Counted from the first letter of the stretch, positions 1 to 6,129 are shown. The stretch is DNA of 10,607 nt from Bacteroidales bacterium (GCA_030523385.1 JAUNIV010000062.1:1-10607); one strand, 5' to 3'. A program made the numbers and translations. The notes: generated from the sequence alone by a model not told the origin.

Positions 1-246
1 TTATATTATATATATTTGTGTTCACTTTTTCCAAGTATGCGTAAAACTTCCGTTGTTTCCTGCGTTAGCTTCACTGGCAAGAAGATGAGAAAAACTTTTT
101 TGGTGCTTTAAAAAATATTTTTCAAAGGGTCAAAAAAACGGGGAATCCATTCAACTCAAATTAATTCGCAGACGGTAATGGAGGTTGCAACGGCGACTTT
201 ACGTAATCTCGGGAAAAGCGAGTATAAATGTGGATAATATAAGGAT
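1..246. other. AT-rich intergenic stretch, no gene recognised
   Basis: I see no convincing gene here. The stretch lies downstream of the minus-strand menA stop. On the plus strand TATATTTG at 11-18 matches the Bacteroidetes -7 consensus TAnnTTTG, but its -33 region would fall outside the window. Positions 90-138 carry a series of A and T tracts. The only short plus-strand ORF after the -7 match (37-111, 24 codons) has no ribosome binding site or recognisable composition. No strong terminator for menA is visible; a 4-bp hairpin near 209-222 is too weak to call. Confidence 0.5.
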
Positions 247-1140
247 TTAGGATACAATCAACCCCCATGCCAGCAACAACCCGAACAGCAACATGTTTCG
301 GGAGGTTTCTCCCAATATGGCGTTCAACTCCTTTCCGTGGTTTATCTTCACCATTCGCTGCCAGGTGAGGAAATGAGGGAGCAGATAGAGTTGCGGCATG
401 AGTGCAGCCCATATCATATTGTATGCGGCAAACAGCAGGCAGATCCATGCGGCAGCCAGTCCTAATGCTAAGTAGAGCCATCCTCCGGCTTTCTCGCCTA
501 AGCGTACCACCAGTGTTTTCTTGCCGCTTTGGGCATCCTGCTCGCGGTCGCGGTAGTTGTTCACCATGAGCAGCGTGTCTATAATCAGTCCGCATGCCAG
601 CGAGACGATGCTTACCGGCCAGGTCCAGTCGTGACACATGACGTAGAATGTGCAGCCCACTGGCACAAAGCCAAAGAAGACAATGACCAACACATCGCCC
701 CATCCGTGGTAGGCCAGTGGATAAGGTCCTGCCGTATAGAGAAAGGCGAATATGACGCACAGTATTCCCACGGGTATCATTTCCGCACCTCCATAGACCA
801 GCAGCAGCGAACCGATGAGGCAGGCGGCGGCTGTAACAATCATCATGCCCCGTTTCATGGCATTGGGCGTAATCCATCCTTGTGCGCAGGCTCGTTCGGG
901 ACCTAACCGGTCCTCACGGTCACTGCCTTTCATGAAGTCAAAGTAGTCATTGATGAGGTTGGCATCTATCTGCATCAGAAAAGCAAACAGGAAACAAAGT
1001 AGGGCAGGGATGGGGAGGAAACAGCCGTAGGCGTATGCCAGGGCGCAACCTAACAATACGGGGGTAGCGGCTCCGGCCAATGTCTTGGGGCGGGCGGCCA
1101 ATACCCATGCTTTCATGGAATTGGTTTGAACGGTATTCAT
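247..1140 (-). CDS. menA: 1,4-dihydroxy-2-naphthoate polyprenyltransferase (MenA)
   Basis: This is an integral membrane prenyltransferase of the UbiA superfamily. It joins a polyprenyl chain to 1,4-dihydroxy-2-naphthoate, the membrane step of menaquinone synthesis. The sequence shows the two Asp-rich magnesium/diphosphate sites of the family: NDYFDFMKGSDRED at residues 64-77 and NNYRDREQD at 194-202. It also shows the MenA-like N-terminus AWVLAARPKTL (11-21) and about eight to nine hydrophobic segments spread over 297 residues, a normal family length. The start at 1140 is an ATG; a second Met nine residues in (1116) would also keep the conserved AARPKT segment. It is transcribed alone, divergently from the DUF3836-like gene, with a TAACTTTG -7 element about 30 bases upstream. 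MenA is preferred over UbiA or other homologues because of the N-terminal motif and the menaquinone-based respiration of this group; substrate is inferred from family resemblance. Confidence 0.92.
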   Translation of the reverse strand: MNTVQTNSMKAWVLAARPKTLAGAATPVLLGCALAYAYGCFLPIPALLCFLFAFLMQIDANLINDYFDFMKGSDREDRLGPERACAQGWITPNAMKRGMMIVTAAACLIGSLLLVYGGAEMIPVGILCVIFAFLYTAGPYPLAYHGWGDVLVIVFFGFVPVGCTFYVMCHDWTWPVSIVSLACGLIIDTLLMVNNYRDREQDAQSGKKTLVVRLGEKAGGWLYLALGLAAAWICLLFAAYNMIWAALMPQLYLLPHFLTWQRMVKINHGKELNAILGETSRNMLLFGLLLAWGLIVS

Positions 1141-1170
1141 ATATGGTTATTCATCTTTCTAAGTGTGGTG

Positions 1171-1178
1171 CAAAGTTA
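1171..1178 (-). promoter_or_regulatory. Putative menA promoter, -7 element
   Basis: Read on the minus strand, these bases are TAACTTTG, an exact match to the Bacteroidetes primary-sigma -7 consensus TAnnTTTG, about 30 bases upstream of the menA ATG. No clear TTTG -33 element is found 19-21 bases further upstream, so the call rests on the -7 match and its position. The same octamer serves as the -7 of the hut operon at 10352-10359. Confidence 0.5.
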
Positions 1179-1284
1179 TAATAATTATGCTTTGGCCCGA
1201 TTCTGTTTTCGGTATTATTTCTTGAAGAAGAAGCATTGTAGCTGCTTGACGGAGGATGTGATTGTTCGGCAAGAACGCACAGTG

Positions 1285-1300
1285 TGTCCGAAATCGGACA
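1285..1300. promoter_or_regulatory. Perfect 16-bp dyad, likely activator binding site
   Basis: TGTCCGAAATCGGACA is a perfect palindrome with 7-bp arms around a central AA. It lies in the divergent menA/DUF3836-like intergenic region. Its centre is about 79 bases upstream of the start point predicted from the sigma-54-like promoter at 1345-1360, the usual distance for an upstream activator site of an NtrC-family enhancer-binding protein. A half site TGTCC recurs at 1309-1313. An RNA role is less likely because no promoter is seen in front of it and it has no U-run. The regulator is not encoded in this window. Confidence 0.55.
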
Positions 1301-1344
1301 GCCCTTTATGTCCTTTCTTTATTGTAAATCAGAAGAATAATGTT

Positions 1345-1360
1345 TTGGCACGGCGTTTGT
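1345..1360 (+). promoter_or_regulatory. Putative sigma-54 (-24/-12) promoter of the DUF3836-like gene
   Basis: TTGGCACGGCGTTTGT matches the sigma-54 consensus TTGGCACGnnnnTTGC, with the invariant GG of the -24 box at 1347-1348 and exactly ten bases before the -12 dinucleotide. That dinucleotide is GT instead of GC, the only important deviation. The predicted start is near 1372, giving a leader of about 110 bases before the ATG at 1483. No TAnnTTTG element occurs between here and the gene, which supports this as its main promoter. The dyad at 1285-1300 is correctly placed to serve it. Confidence 0.55.
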
Positions 1361-1399
1361 CTTTCATAAAATGAAGTTATTTCGCAAAAAAATGCGAGA

Positions 1400-1486
1400 A
1401 TGATGCAACGTTTGAAGCGTCTTTTGCGTCTAATAGATAAAGACACAGACAAAGAAAATATAAACCATAAAAATAAAACATTATGA
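1400..1486 (+). CDS. Possible 28-residue leader peptide (uORF) overlapping the next gene
   Basis: A 28-codon ORF begins with tandem ATGs (1400-1405) inside the predicted leader of the DUF3836-like gene. It ends at a TGA that overlaps that gene's ATG in an ATGA arrangement (1483-1486), the classic geometry for translational coupling. The product would start MMQRLKRLLRLIDK, strongly basic and amphipathic, and then become Lys/Asn/Asp-rich. No Shine-Dalgarno site precedes it, and the A-rich second half may simply be the A-rich start region of the downstream gene read in another frame. I do not recognise it. It is listed as a possible coding leader only. Confidence 0.25.
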   Translation: MMQRLKRLLRLIDKDTDKENINHKNKTL

Positions 1487-1875
1487 AAACTACAATGATT
1501 ACAAGAGTGATGATGGCAGCCGTTTTTGCCGTGGCAAGTGTATGGACAGTAAATGCTTCGAATCCCGAGAAGGTGACGAATGTGGAAATGGATAACGACC
1601 GCATTAGCGCGAAGGTGGTGTATGAACAGGACGGCACTTTCCTGACACCGGAATATCGTTTTGAGTTTCAATATAACGAAGCAGGACAGATCGCAGAAAA
1701 GAAAGGGATGAAATGGGACGGAACACGATGGACAAACTATTATTGCATGACAGTGACTTACACAGACACAGAGGCACACGTGGACTATGCTTTATGGAAC
1801 AAGGACAAGAAAACATTCGTACCGGTACAGACGTATGTCTATACATTGGAAGAAGCCAATGAACTTTTGGCATAG
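1483..1875 (+). CDS. Small secreted protein, DUF3836-like
   Basis: A 130-residue protein with a typical Sec signal peptide: basic start (MKTTMITR), a hydrophobic core MMAAVFAVASVW and a likely cut after VNA near residue 25. No lipobox cysteine is present, so a soluble periplasmic or exported protein of about 105 residues is expected. The mature part is rich in Tyr, Trp and Thr, with beta-strand-like segments such as YRFEFQYNEAGQIAEKKG, which resemble DUF3836-type small secreted proteins common in Bacteroides; function is unknown. The ATG at 1483 follows the A-rich leader usual in this group; Met5 or Met10 would shorten the signal peptide. It is monocistronic, bounded by a sigma-54-like promoter (1345-1360) and a strong terminator (1901-1943). 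The family name rests on remembered resemblance and should be treated as moderate confidence; the coding call and export signal are firm. Confidence 0.8.
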   Translation: MKTTMITRVMMAAVFAVASVWTVNASNPEKVTNVEMDNDRISAKVVYEQDGTFLTPEYRFEFQYNEAGQIAEKKGMKWDGTRWTNYYCMTVTYTDTEAHVDYALWNKDKKTFVPVQTYVYTLEEANELLA

Positions 1876-1900
1876 AGGAATCATGAAATTGTGTGTTTAG

Positions 1901-1943
1901 AGGAGGATGTACTCAAAAGGGATTTGGGTACATCCTCCTTTTG
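1901..1943 (+). terminator. Rho-independent terminator after the DUF3836-like gene
   Basis: A 12-bp perfect stem (1901-1912 pairing with 1928-1939, arm AGGAGGATGTAC) closes a 15-base loop and runs into TTTT on the plus strand, 25 bases after the stop codon. On the minus strand the 3' flank is not T-rich, so it probably ends mainly the plus-strand transcript rather than that of the convergent metallophosphoesterase gene. Confidence 0.85.
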
Positions 1944-1970
1944 GCTTTCTGTGCAGTTTGTTTCAGGTGG

Positions 1971-3041
1971 TTATTCTATGGTTATTTGAAACTGGTCATA
2001 GGGAGCGGTGCGCCATGCCTTGTCGCAAGTGGTGGGCGAGATGGCAAACAATGGCGAGAAGGTACGTATCGAAATTGTTTTACCATCGGGCAGGAACTCC
2101 ATCAGCCGCAACCAGCAGTCGCCTCCGTTGCCATGCCATTGTCCGTCGGCAGTCTGGGCATTGAACATCATCTGCGCTACCTGTTTTCCTGCCTTGTTCT
2201 TGTCGGAGCGGAAAGACACCTGTCCTTCGTAGTCCACTATTTCACATTCGTGTCCGCATATCACCATGCAAATGTTTTGCGAGGGATAAACCAGCTTGTC
2301 CCAAATGGCTTGTCCGTAGTTGGCCGGAGTTATTTTGTACCCCTCTTTGATGTGACGGACAGCTTCGGGAGACATGTAGGAGTGTGTCAGGAGTATGACC
2401 TTATGGTCTTTATATCGAGGCTTTTCCGTGAGTTGGCGTGCCCATTCTATGGCTTCATCTCGCGGGGCAAACTCCAAAGAGACAACCAGTAGCTTTCCCC
2501 ATGTGTCGGTCTCAAATTCGTAAGCGGCGTTTTCCAGCGTAGGAATGCCTTGATAGTTGAGTCCCACGGCTACCAGTGTCTTGCGCCAGCAGCTGTTGCG
2601 TTCGGATGGGAAGTAATCGGGGAAATGGCATAATCTGTTTTCTGCTTTTTCATAACCATAATCATGATTGCCTGTGCAAATCACGTAGGGCACTTTGTGG
2701 TCCAATCGTTCGAAAGCCCGTGATGCGGCTTTCCATTGTTCTTCGCTGGTCTGGTTACCATTCACGCCATCGGGCATGCGTGTCTCGTTTTGTTCTACCA
2801 GGTCGCCGGTGCAAAGCACTCCTTTGATGTGCAGAGATTCCAGACTATTGGCAACCCATGCCGTTTGTAGTTCAAATAGCGGTTGGTTTGCATCGAACTT
2901 TACATAGCTTTGCGGATCGGGGATGAGTACCATGGTGAAAGAGCGTTCATCGCTCAGCTTCGGCCGTAAGGGATAAACTTGTGCCGATAGCCATTGGCTG
3001 ATGCCTAAGAAGGCACATAAGATTAACAGTTTGTTTTTCAT
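1971..3041 (-). CDS. Secreted calcineurin-like metallophosphoesterase
   Basis: A 356-residue protein of the calcineurin-like phosphoesterase superfamily, predicted to act outside the cytoplasm. Residues 1-20 form a Sec signal peptide ending LSA, with cleavage before Gln21. The binuclear metal centre motifs appear in order: DPQ at 42-44 (the D-x-H/Q variant), GD at 79-80, GNHD at 124-127, a His at 220 in LTHSY, and GHE at 263-265. This full set argues for an active hydrolase of phosphate mono- or diesters; the substrate cannot be told from sequence. The length fits a single catalytic domain with a C-terminal extension of about 80 residues that I do not recognise. The ATG at 3041 is the only start that preserves the signal peptide. 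It lies alone on the minus strand, convergent with the DUF3836-like gene and downstream of the small-peptide unit, whose terminator separates the two transcripts. Confidence 0.88.
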   Translation of the reverse strand: MKNKLLILCAFLGISQWLSAQVYPLRPKLSDERSFTMVLIPDPQSYVKFDANQPLFELQTAWVANSLESLHIKGVLCTGDLVEQNETRMPDGVNGNQTSEEQWKAASRAFERLDHKVPYVICTGNHDYGYEKAENRLCHFPDYFPSERNSCWRKTLVAVGLNYQGIPTLENAAYEFETDTWGKLLVVSLEFAPRDEAIEWARQLTEKPRYKDHKVILLTHSYMSPEAVRHIKEGYKITPANYGQAIWDKLVYPSQNICMVICGHECEIVDYEGQVSFRSDKNKAGKQVAQMMFNAQTADGQWHGNGGDCWLRLMEFLPDGKTISIRTFSPLFAISPTTCDKAWRTAPYDQFQITIE

Positions 3042-3073
3042 GTGGGTTATTTCGTTAGTATTTTATACGGAGA

Positions 3074-3081
3074 CAAAAATA
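3074..3081 (-). promoter_or_regulatory. Putative promoter (-7 element) of the metallophosphoesterase gene
   Basis: On the minus strand this reads TATTTTTG, matching TAnnTTTG, 32 bases upstream of the ATG. It lies between the terminator of the small-peptide unit and the gene, where a separate promoter is expected. A -33 TTTG is not obvious. Confidence 0.4.
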
Positions 3082-3114
3082 CAAATTACTTTGCATAGGA
3101 TTGTTTATGGGAGA

Positions 3115-3161
3115 AGAAAAAATACCCCTGTCCGCATGTTGCCATAGCGGACGGGGGTATT
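3115..3161 (-). terminator. Strong rho-independent terminator of the small-peptide unit
   Basis: Arms 3121-3135 and 3147-3161 form a 15-bp GC-rich stem (one mismatch when read as minus-strand RNA) around an 11-base loop. On the minus strand it is followed by a run of six T and then a T/C-rich tail. It starts 29 bases after the stop codon of the 28-residue peptide, so it closes that short transcript and insulates the metallophosphoesterase gene. Confidence 0.85.
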
Positions 3162-3190
3162 GCGTTAGTTTGAATAATCAATTTCTTTCT

Positions 3191-3277
3191 TTACTTGATA
3201 CCTATGCCCCATGCTTTGCTTTCGTTTTCACCCATCATGGCAAGGGCCTTCTTCAAAATGCTTGTTACCTTTTTCAT
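3191..3277 (-). CDS. 28-residue basic peptide on its own short transcript
   Basis: A 28-codon ORF, ATG at 3277 to TAA at 3191. The product starts MKKVTSILKKALAMMG, a cationic segment that could form an amphipathic helix, followed by the charged stretch ENESK and a Trp/Gly/Ile-rich end closing in Lys. Coding is supported by context. A Shine-Dalgarno-like AAGGA (minus strand, 3288-3292) sits ten bases before the ATG, a TACTTTTG -7 element is about 37 bases upstream, and a strong terminator begins 29 bases downstream. The implied transcript is only about 190 bases and carries no other gene. I do not recognise a family. It could be a membrane-active or signalling peptide, a toxin-like small protein, or the coding part of a dual-function small RNA; none of these is shown by sequence alone. 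It is below the usual size cut-off of gene callers. Confidence 0.6.
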   Translation of the reverse strand: MKKVTSILKKALAMMGENESKAWGIGIK

Positions 3278-3313
3278 AATCTTTTTATCCTTTTGTTTTT
3301 ATGTTTTACAACA

Positions 3314-3321
3314 CAAAAGTA
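3314..3321 (-). promoter_or_regulatory. Putative promoter (-7 element) of the small-peptide unit
   Basis: Minus-strand TACTTTTG matches the Bacteroidetes -7 consensus TAnnTTTG. A start point near 3307 would give a leader of about 30 bases carrying an AAGGA ribosome binding site. No clear -33 TTTG is present 19-21 bases upstream. Confidence 0.5.
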
Positions 3322-3356
3322 GAGGGTTTTGTTTCCCGTTGTACTGCCATGTGGGT

Positions 3357-3410
3357 AAAAAATATGCAATAGGGGCAAAATATTGACTTGCGTCAAGAAA
3401 TTGCCCTATT
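3357..3410 (-). terminator. Terminator hairpin after the Nudix gene
   Basis: Read on the minus strand, outer arms (3401-3410 with 3368-3378, one bulged base) enclose an inner 5-bp stem TTGAC/GTCAA capped by a GCAA tetraloop (3383-3396). A T-rich run follows after four bases (3357-3363). It begins three bases past the Nudix stop codon, so termination of that transcript is the simplest reading. Confidence 0.65.
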
Positions 3411-3413
3411 CCG

Positions 3414-3914
3414 TTAAAATCCCAATCGTTGGAATTCGCTTTCGAAGTTGGGGGTGAATACGCCTTTTCCGAAGTTGGCTTTGATTTCCTCTATCGGCCA
3501 AAAGCGTCCGCCGTCCAGTTCATCGGAAGGAGCGATAGGGCCGTCGTAAACCGTCTTATGCGGAAATACCAATTCCTTTTCGCGGGCAGACTCAAACACA
3601 TAGCTGTCAAGTCGTTCGGGCGTAAAGTCTGTGATGCCTAACTCCTCGCGGGCTTCTCGCTTGAGGGCTATCTCCACGCTTTCGCCCAAATCTATGTGTC
3701 CGCCTACGGCCGTGTCCCATTTGCCGGGCTGTATGTCTTTCCACTCCGGCCGCTTTTGCAGGTATAGTTCGCCCCGGCTGTTGAATACATGAAGATGCAC
3801 CACGGGGTGAAGCAGTTTGCTTCCGCTGTGACATTCGCCCCGTGTGGCAGCTCCCGTAATGTTTCCCTGTTCATCTACGATGGGAAACATTTCTTCTTTG
3901 TTGTCGCTATTCAT
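3414..3914 (-). CDS. Nudix hydrolase, isopentenyl-diphosphate-isomerase-like subgroup
   Basis: A 166-residue cytoplasmic protein with a textbook Nudix box at 72-94: G72, E78, then R86-E87-A-R-E90-E91-L-G93-I94, fitting Gx5Ex7REUxEExGU without deviation. The Glu cluster binds the magnesium ions needed to split a nucleoside-diphosphate-X bond. The N-terminus (FPIVDEQGNITGAATRGE) and the segment LHPVVHLHVFNSRGELYLQKR resemble the IPP-isomerase-like or YfcD-like branch. Many members of that branch are annotated as isomerases but are generic Nudix hydrolases, so the substrate is open. The length is normal for one domain. The ATG at 3914 lies about 20 bases after a TACATTTG -7 element; an in-frame Met9 is a possible alternative. 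It is a single-gene unit between the hut operon terminator and its own hairpin. Confidence 0.9.
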   Translation of the reverse strand: MNSDNKEEMFPIVDEQGNITGAATRGECHSGSKLLHPVVHLHVFNSRGELYLQKRPEWKDIQPGKWDTAVGGHIDLGESVEIALKREAREELGITDFTPERLDSYVFESAREKELVFPHKTVYDGPIAPSDELDGGRFWPIEEIKANFGKGVFTPNFESEFQRLGF

Positions 3915-3933
3915 CTTTGCTCTTTTTTGTTGG

Positions 3934-3941
3934 CAAATGTA
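3934..3941 (-). promoter_or_regulatory. Putative Nudix-gene promoter, -7 element
   Basis: Minus-strand TACATTTG matches TAnnTTTG exactly and lies 19 bases before the ATG, implying a very short leader. It falls just after the putative hut operon terminator, consistent with an independent unit. A -33 element is not clear. Confidence 0.5.
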
Positions 3942-3974
3942 TATCGCTTTTTCGAGAATAGCGCACTATTTGCT

Positions 3975-4001
3975 CAAAAAATAGCAACCGATGAGGCTAC
4001 T
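3975..4001 (-). terminator. Putative terminator of the hut operon
   Basis: On the minus strand, directly after the hutH stop, a 6-bp stem (AGTAGC with GCTATT, one G-U pair) closes a 10-base loop, and its 3' arm runs into TTTTTT (about 3976-3981). The stem is short, but position and T-run fit the end of the operon. Confidence 0.5.
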
Positions 4002-5492
4002 TTATACCTGATAGCGTTTCAGGAAAGCCACAGTCTTGTGTATTTCCTTATACATCACGATGTCCTCTTTGATGAAAGGCACTTCGTTGCGATAGGCCGA
4101 GAGGAACTTTTCTATGTAAGGCGAACTCTTCAGCGGACGGCGGAAGTCCATGCCTTGAGCGGCGTTCATCAGCTCAATGGCAAGAATGTGTTCCAGGTTG
4201 TCCATCACCTTATAGAGTTTCGTGGCGGCATTGGCACCCATGCTCACGTGGTCTTCCTGTCCGTTGCTGGACACGATGGAGTCGCTACTGGCGGCATAGC
4301 AATACATCTTGTTCTGGCTTACCATGCTGGCGGCAGCATATTGCGGAATCATGAAGCCCGAATTGAGTCCCGGGTTAGCCACTAAGAATTCGGGCAGTCC
4401 GCGCAATCCCATGATGAGCTGTGCCACACGGCGTTCGGATATATTGCCCAATTCGGCCATGGCAATGGCTAAGTAGTCATATACCAAAGCCAAAGGCTGC
4501 CCATGGAAATTACCGCCCGATATAATCAGGTCTTCGTCGGGGAAGATGGTCGGATTGTCTGTGACGGAGTTGATTTCGGTGAGCAGCACGGAAGCCGCAT
4601 GGTTGATGGCATCTTTCGTGGCACCGTGCACCTGAGGGATGCAACGGAAAGAATACGGGTCTTGCACATGCTCTTTGGGGCGTGCAATGATTTCACTGCC
4701 TTCTAAATAGCGGCGGAAAGCAGCTCCCGTTTCTATCTGTCCCTTGTGCGGACGCATCTGCTGGATGCAGTCCATGAAGGGATCGATGCGTCCGTCGAAG
4801 GCTTCGAGGGAGATGGCGGCTATTAGGTCGGCTCTGCGCGAAAGGCGGAAAGCTTTCAAGATGGCATACACACCGTTGGCACTCATAAACTGAGTCCCAT
4901 TGAGCAACGCCAGTCCTTCTTTGCTTTTTAGCTTGACAGGTTCCCACCCGAACTCGTCGAGCACGCTGATGGCTTCGCAACGCTTACCTTTATAATATAC
5001 GTCGCCTACTCCGATAAGCGGCAGGAAGAGGTTGGCCAACGGAGCTAAGTCGCCTGATGCACCCAATGAACCGCGGTCATAGACAATGGGCAACACATCG
5101 TTGTTGAAGAAGTCGATGATGCGCTGCACGGTGATGAGCTGTACGCCACTGTGTCCCAAAGAAAGGGCATGAGCTTTCAGCAGAAACATCAGCTTGACGA
5201 TGAACGGAGGCATTTCTGTCCCTACGCTGCATGCATGGCTCTTTACCAGATTCTCTTGCAGAGTGCTCAGTTCGTCGGGCGAGATATTCCGGTTGCATAG
5301 GCTTCCGAACCCCGTGGTGATGCCATAGAGCGGAACATCCGATTCTTCTATCTTCCGGTCCAGATATTCCCGACATTTGCAGATGCGCTCTTTGGCTTCC
5401 GGAGCCAGCTCCAGCTTCAGGTTTTCGTTGATAATGCGTTCGATAATCTCAAAGGTGAGATCGCCCGAACCTATTTGATACACGTTTTTCAT
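4002..5492 (-). CDS. hutH: Histidine ammonia-lyase (HutH)
   Basis: This enzyme removes ammonia from L-histidine to give trans-urocanate, the entry step of histidine breakdown in the cytoplasm. At 496 residues it is close to the family's usual length of about 500-510. The signature GSLGASGDLAP is at 141-151. Its Ala-Ser-Gly triad (145-147) cyclises into the electrophilic MIO cofactor. YGITTGFG at 56-63 supplies the conserved active-site Tyr, and further family segments are present (QDPYSFRCIPQVHGA; DNPTIF; SGGNFHG). The choice of HutH over phenylalanine or tyrosine ammonia-lyase is made by the operon, which contains all other steps from urocanate onward. The ATG at 5492 starts 13 bases after the fchA stop. 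It is the last gene of the operon although it encodes the first enzyme. Confidence 0.96.
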   Translation of the reverse strand: MKNVYQIGSGDLTFEIIERIINENLKLELAPEAKERICKCREYLDRKIEESDVPLYGITTGFGSLCNRNISPDELSTLQENLVKSHACSVGTEMPPFIVKLMFLLKAHALSLGHSGVQLITVQRIIDFFNNDVLPIVYDRGSLGASGDLAPLANLFLPLIGVGDVYYKGKRCEAISVLDEFGWEPVKLKSKEGLALLNGTQFMSANGVYAILKAFRLSRRADLIAAISLEAFDGRIDPFMDCIQQMRPHKGQIETGAAFRRYLEGSEIIARPKEHVQDPYSFRCIPQVHGATKDAINHAASVLLTEINSVTDNPTIFPDEDLIISGGNFHGQPLALVYDYLAIAMAELGNISERRVAQLIMGLRGLPEFLVANPGLNSGFMIPQYAAASMVSQNKMYCYAASSDSIVSSNGQEDHVSMGANAATKLYKVMDNLEHILAIELMNAAQGMDFRRPLKSSPYIEKFLSAYRNEVPFIKEDIVMYKEIHKTVAFLKRYQV

Positions 5493-5505
5493 AGTAACAC
5501 CTTTA

Positions 5506-6129
5506 TTAGAAAACTGTTCTTACATAGTCCAGCAGTTTCTGTTCTTCGGCTATGGTGGTCTGTTCTATCATATCGGCTTCTTCTGTCATTTCCTTCACGA
5601 ACTTCTCGTCTTTGATGGAAGTGAGGTTGATGCGTACGTTGAGCAAGGCTCCCAAAATAGCGGTACGGGCGCACATCATGGATACGCAGGCGTCGGTCAC
5701 TGCATTGCTGTTGCCCTTGCGTGCCACGATGTCTATCATCGGCAGGATGGCGTGTACGGTGCGTGCCACTTCCATGGGCACTTGTGCGGCATACTTCGTC
5801 TCGCGCTGTATGGCTTCGCTGCGTGCGGCTTTTTCCTCCTCTGTTTCTTTAGGCAGCTTGAAGGCAGAGAACACGCGGTCGTAGGCTTCGGAGTCGCGGT
5901 CCACATCGGCTATCAGTTGCTGGCTCAGGTTCTCGAAGCGGGCGGAAAGATCTTCCATGATTTCGTTTACTTCGGCATATTTCTTGCGGCCTACGGTCAG
6001 ATTGGCCACCATGGCAGCCAGTGAGGTGGCCAAAGCCCCGTTGAGGGCCGATACGCTGCCTCCACCCGGCACGGGGTCATTACTGAGTACTTTATGAATA
6101 AATTCTTTGATGGTAAGTTCTGTCAACAT
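5506..6129 (-). CDS. fchA: Formimidoyltetrahydrofolate cyclodeaminase
   Basis: A 207-residue stand-alone version of the C-terminal half of mammalian FTCD. It converts 5-formimino-tetrahydrofolate to 5,10-methenyl-tetrahydrofolate, releasing ammonia and passing the histidine-derived carbon to one-carbon metabolism. The family's Gly-rich folate-binding segment is clear (DPVPGGGSVSALNGALATSL, from residue 18), followed by the helical segment AAMVANLTVGRKKY. The rest is alpha-helical and charged, as in this all-helical family. Length matches other single-domain cyclodeaminases. The ATG at 6129 lies 35 bases after the hutI stop, the widest gap in the operon; the gap shows no hairpin. Its neighbour two genes upstream supplies the formimino-folate substrate, so the two proteins together replace the bifunctional enzyme. 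Confidence 0.93.
   Translation of the reverse strand: MLTELTIKEFIHKVLSNDPVPGGGSVSALNGALATSLAAMVANLTVGRKKYAEVNEIMEDLSARFENLSQQLIADVDRDSEAYDRVFSAFKLPKETEEEKAARSEAIQRETKYAAQVPMEVARTVHAILPMIDIVARKGNSNAVTDACVSMMCARTAILGALLNVRINLTSIKDEKFVKEMTEEADMIEQTTIAEEQKLLDYVRTVF

Noticed and set aside
37..111. A 24-codon plus-strand ORF after the TATATTTG element
   Set aside because: It has no Shine-Dalgarno, only about 12 bases from the predicted start point, no terminator and no informative composition.
161..877. A 238-codon minus-strand frame overlapping menA
   Set aside because: It lies in a different frame on the same strand as menA, whose membrane segments and Asp-rich motifs are clear; the product is Arg/His/Cys-rich with no recognisable pattern.
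1126..1374. An 82-codon plus-strand ORF in the menA/DUF3836-like gap
   Set aside because: It overlaps the menA start and promoter, crosses the dyad and the sigma-54-like promoter, and has a Cys/Phe-rich composition without a ribosome binding site. A regulatory region explains the sequence better.
1382..1397. A small hairpin TCGCA/TGCGA in the leader of the DUF3836-like gene
   Set aside because: Only five base pairs with an all-A loop. It may form in RNA, but nothing ties it to a regulatory function.
3042..3413. The metallophosphoesterase/Nudix gap considered as a riboswitch or structured RNA
   Set aside because: The two strong hairpins are well explained as terminators of the peptide unit and the Nudix gene, and no known riboswitch core is recognisable.
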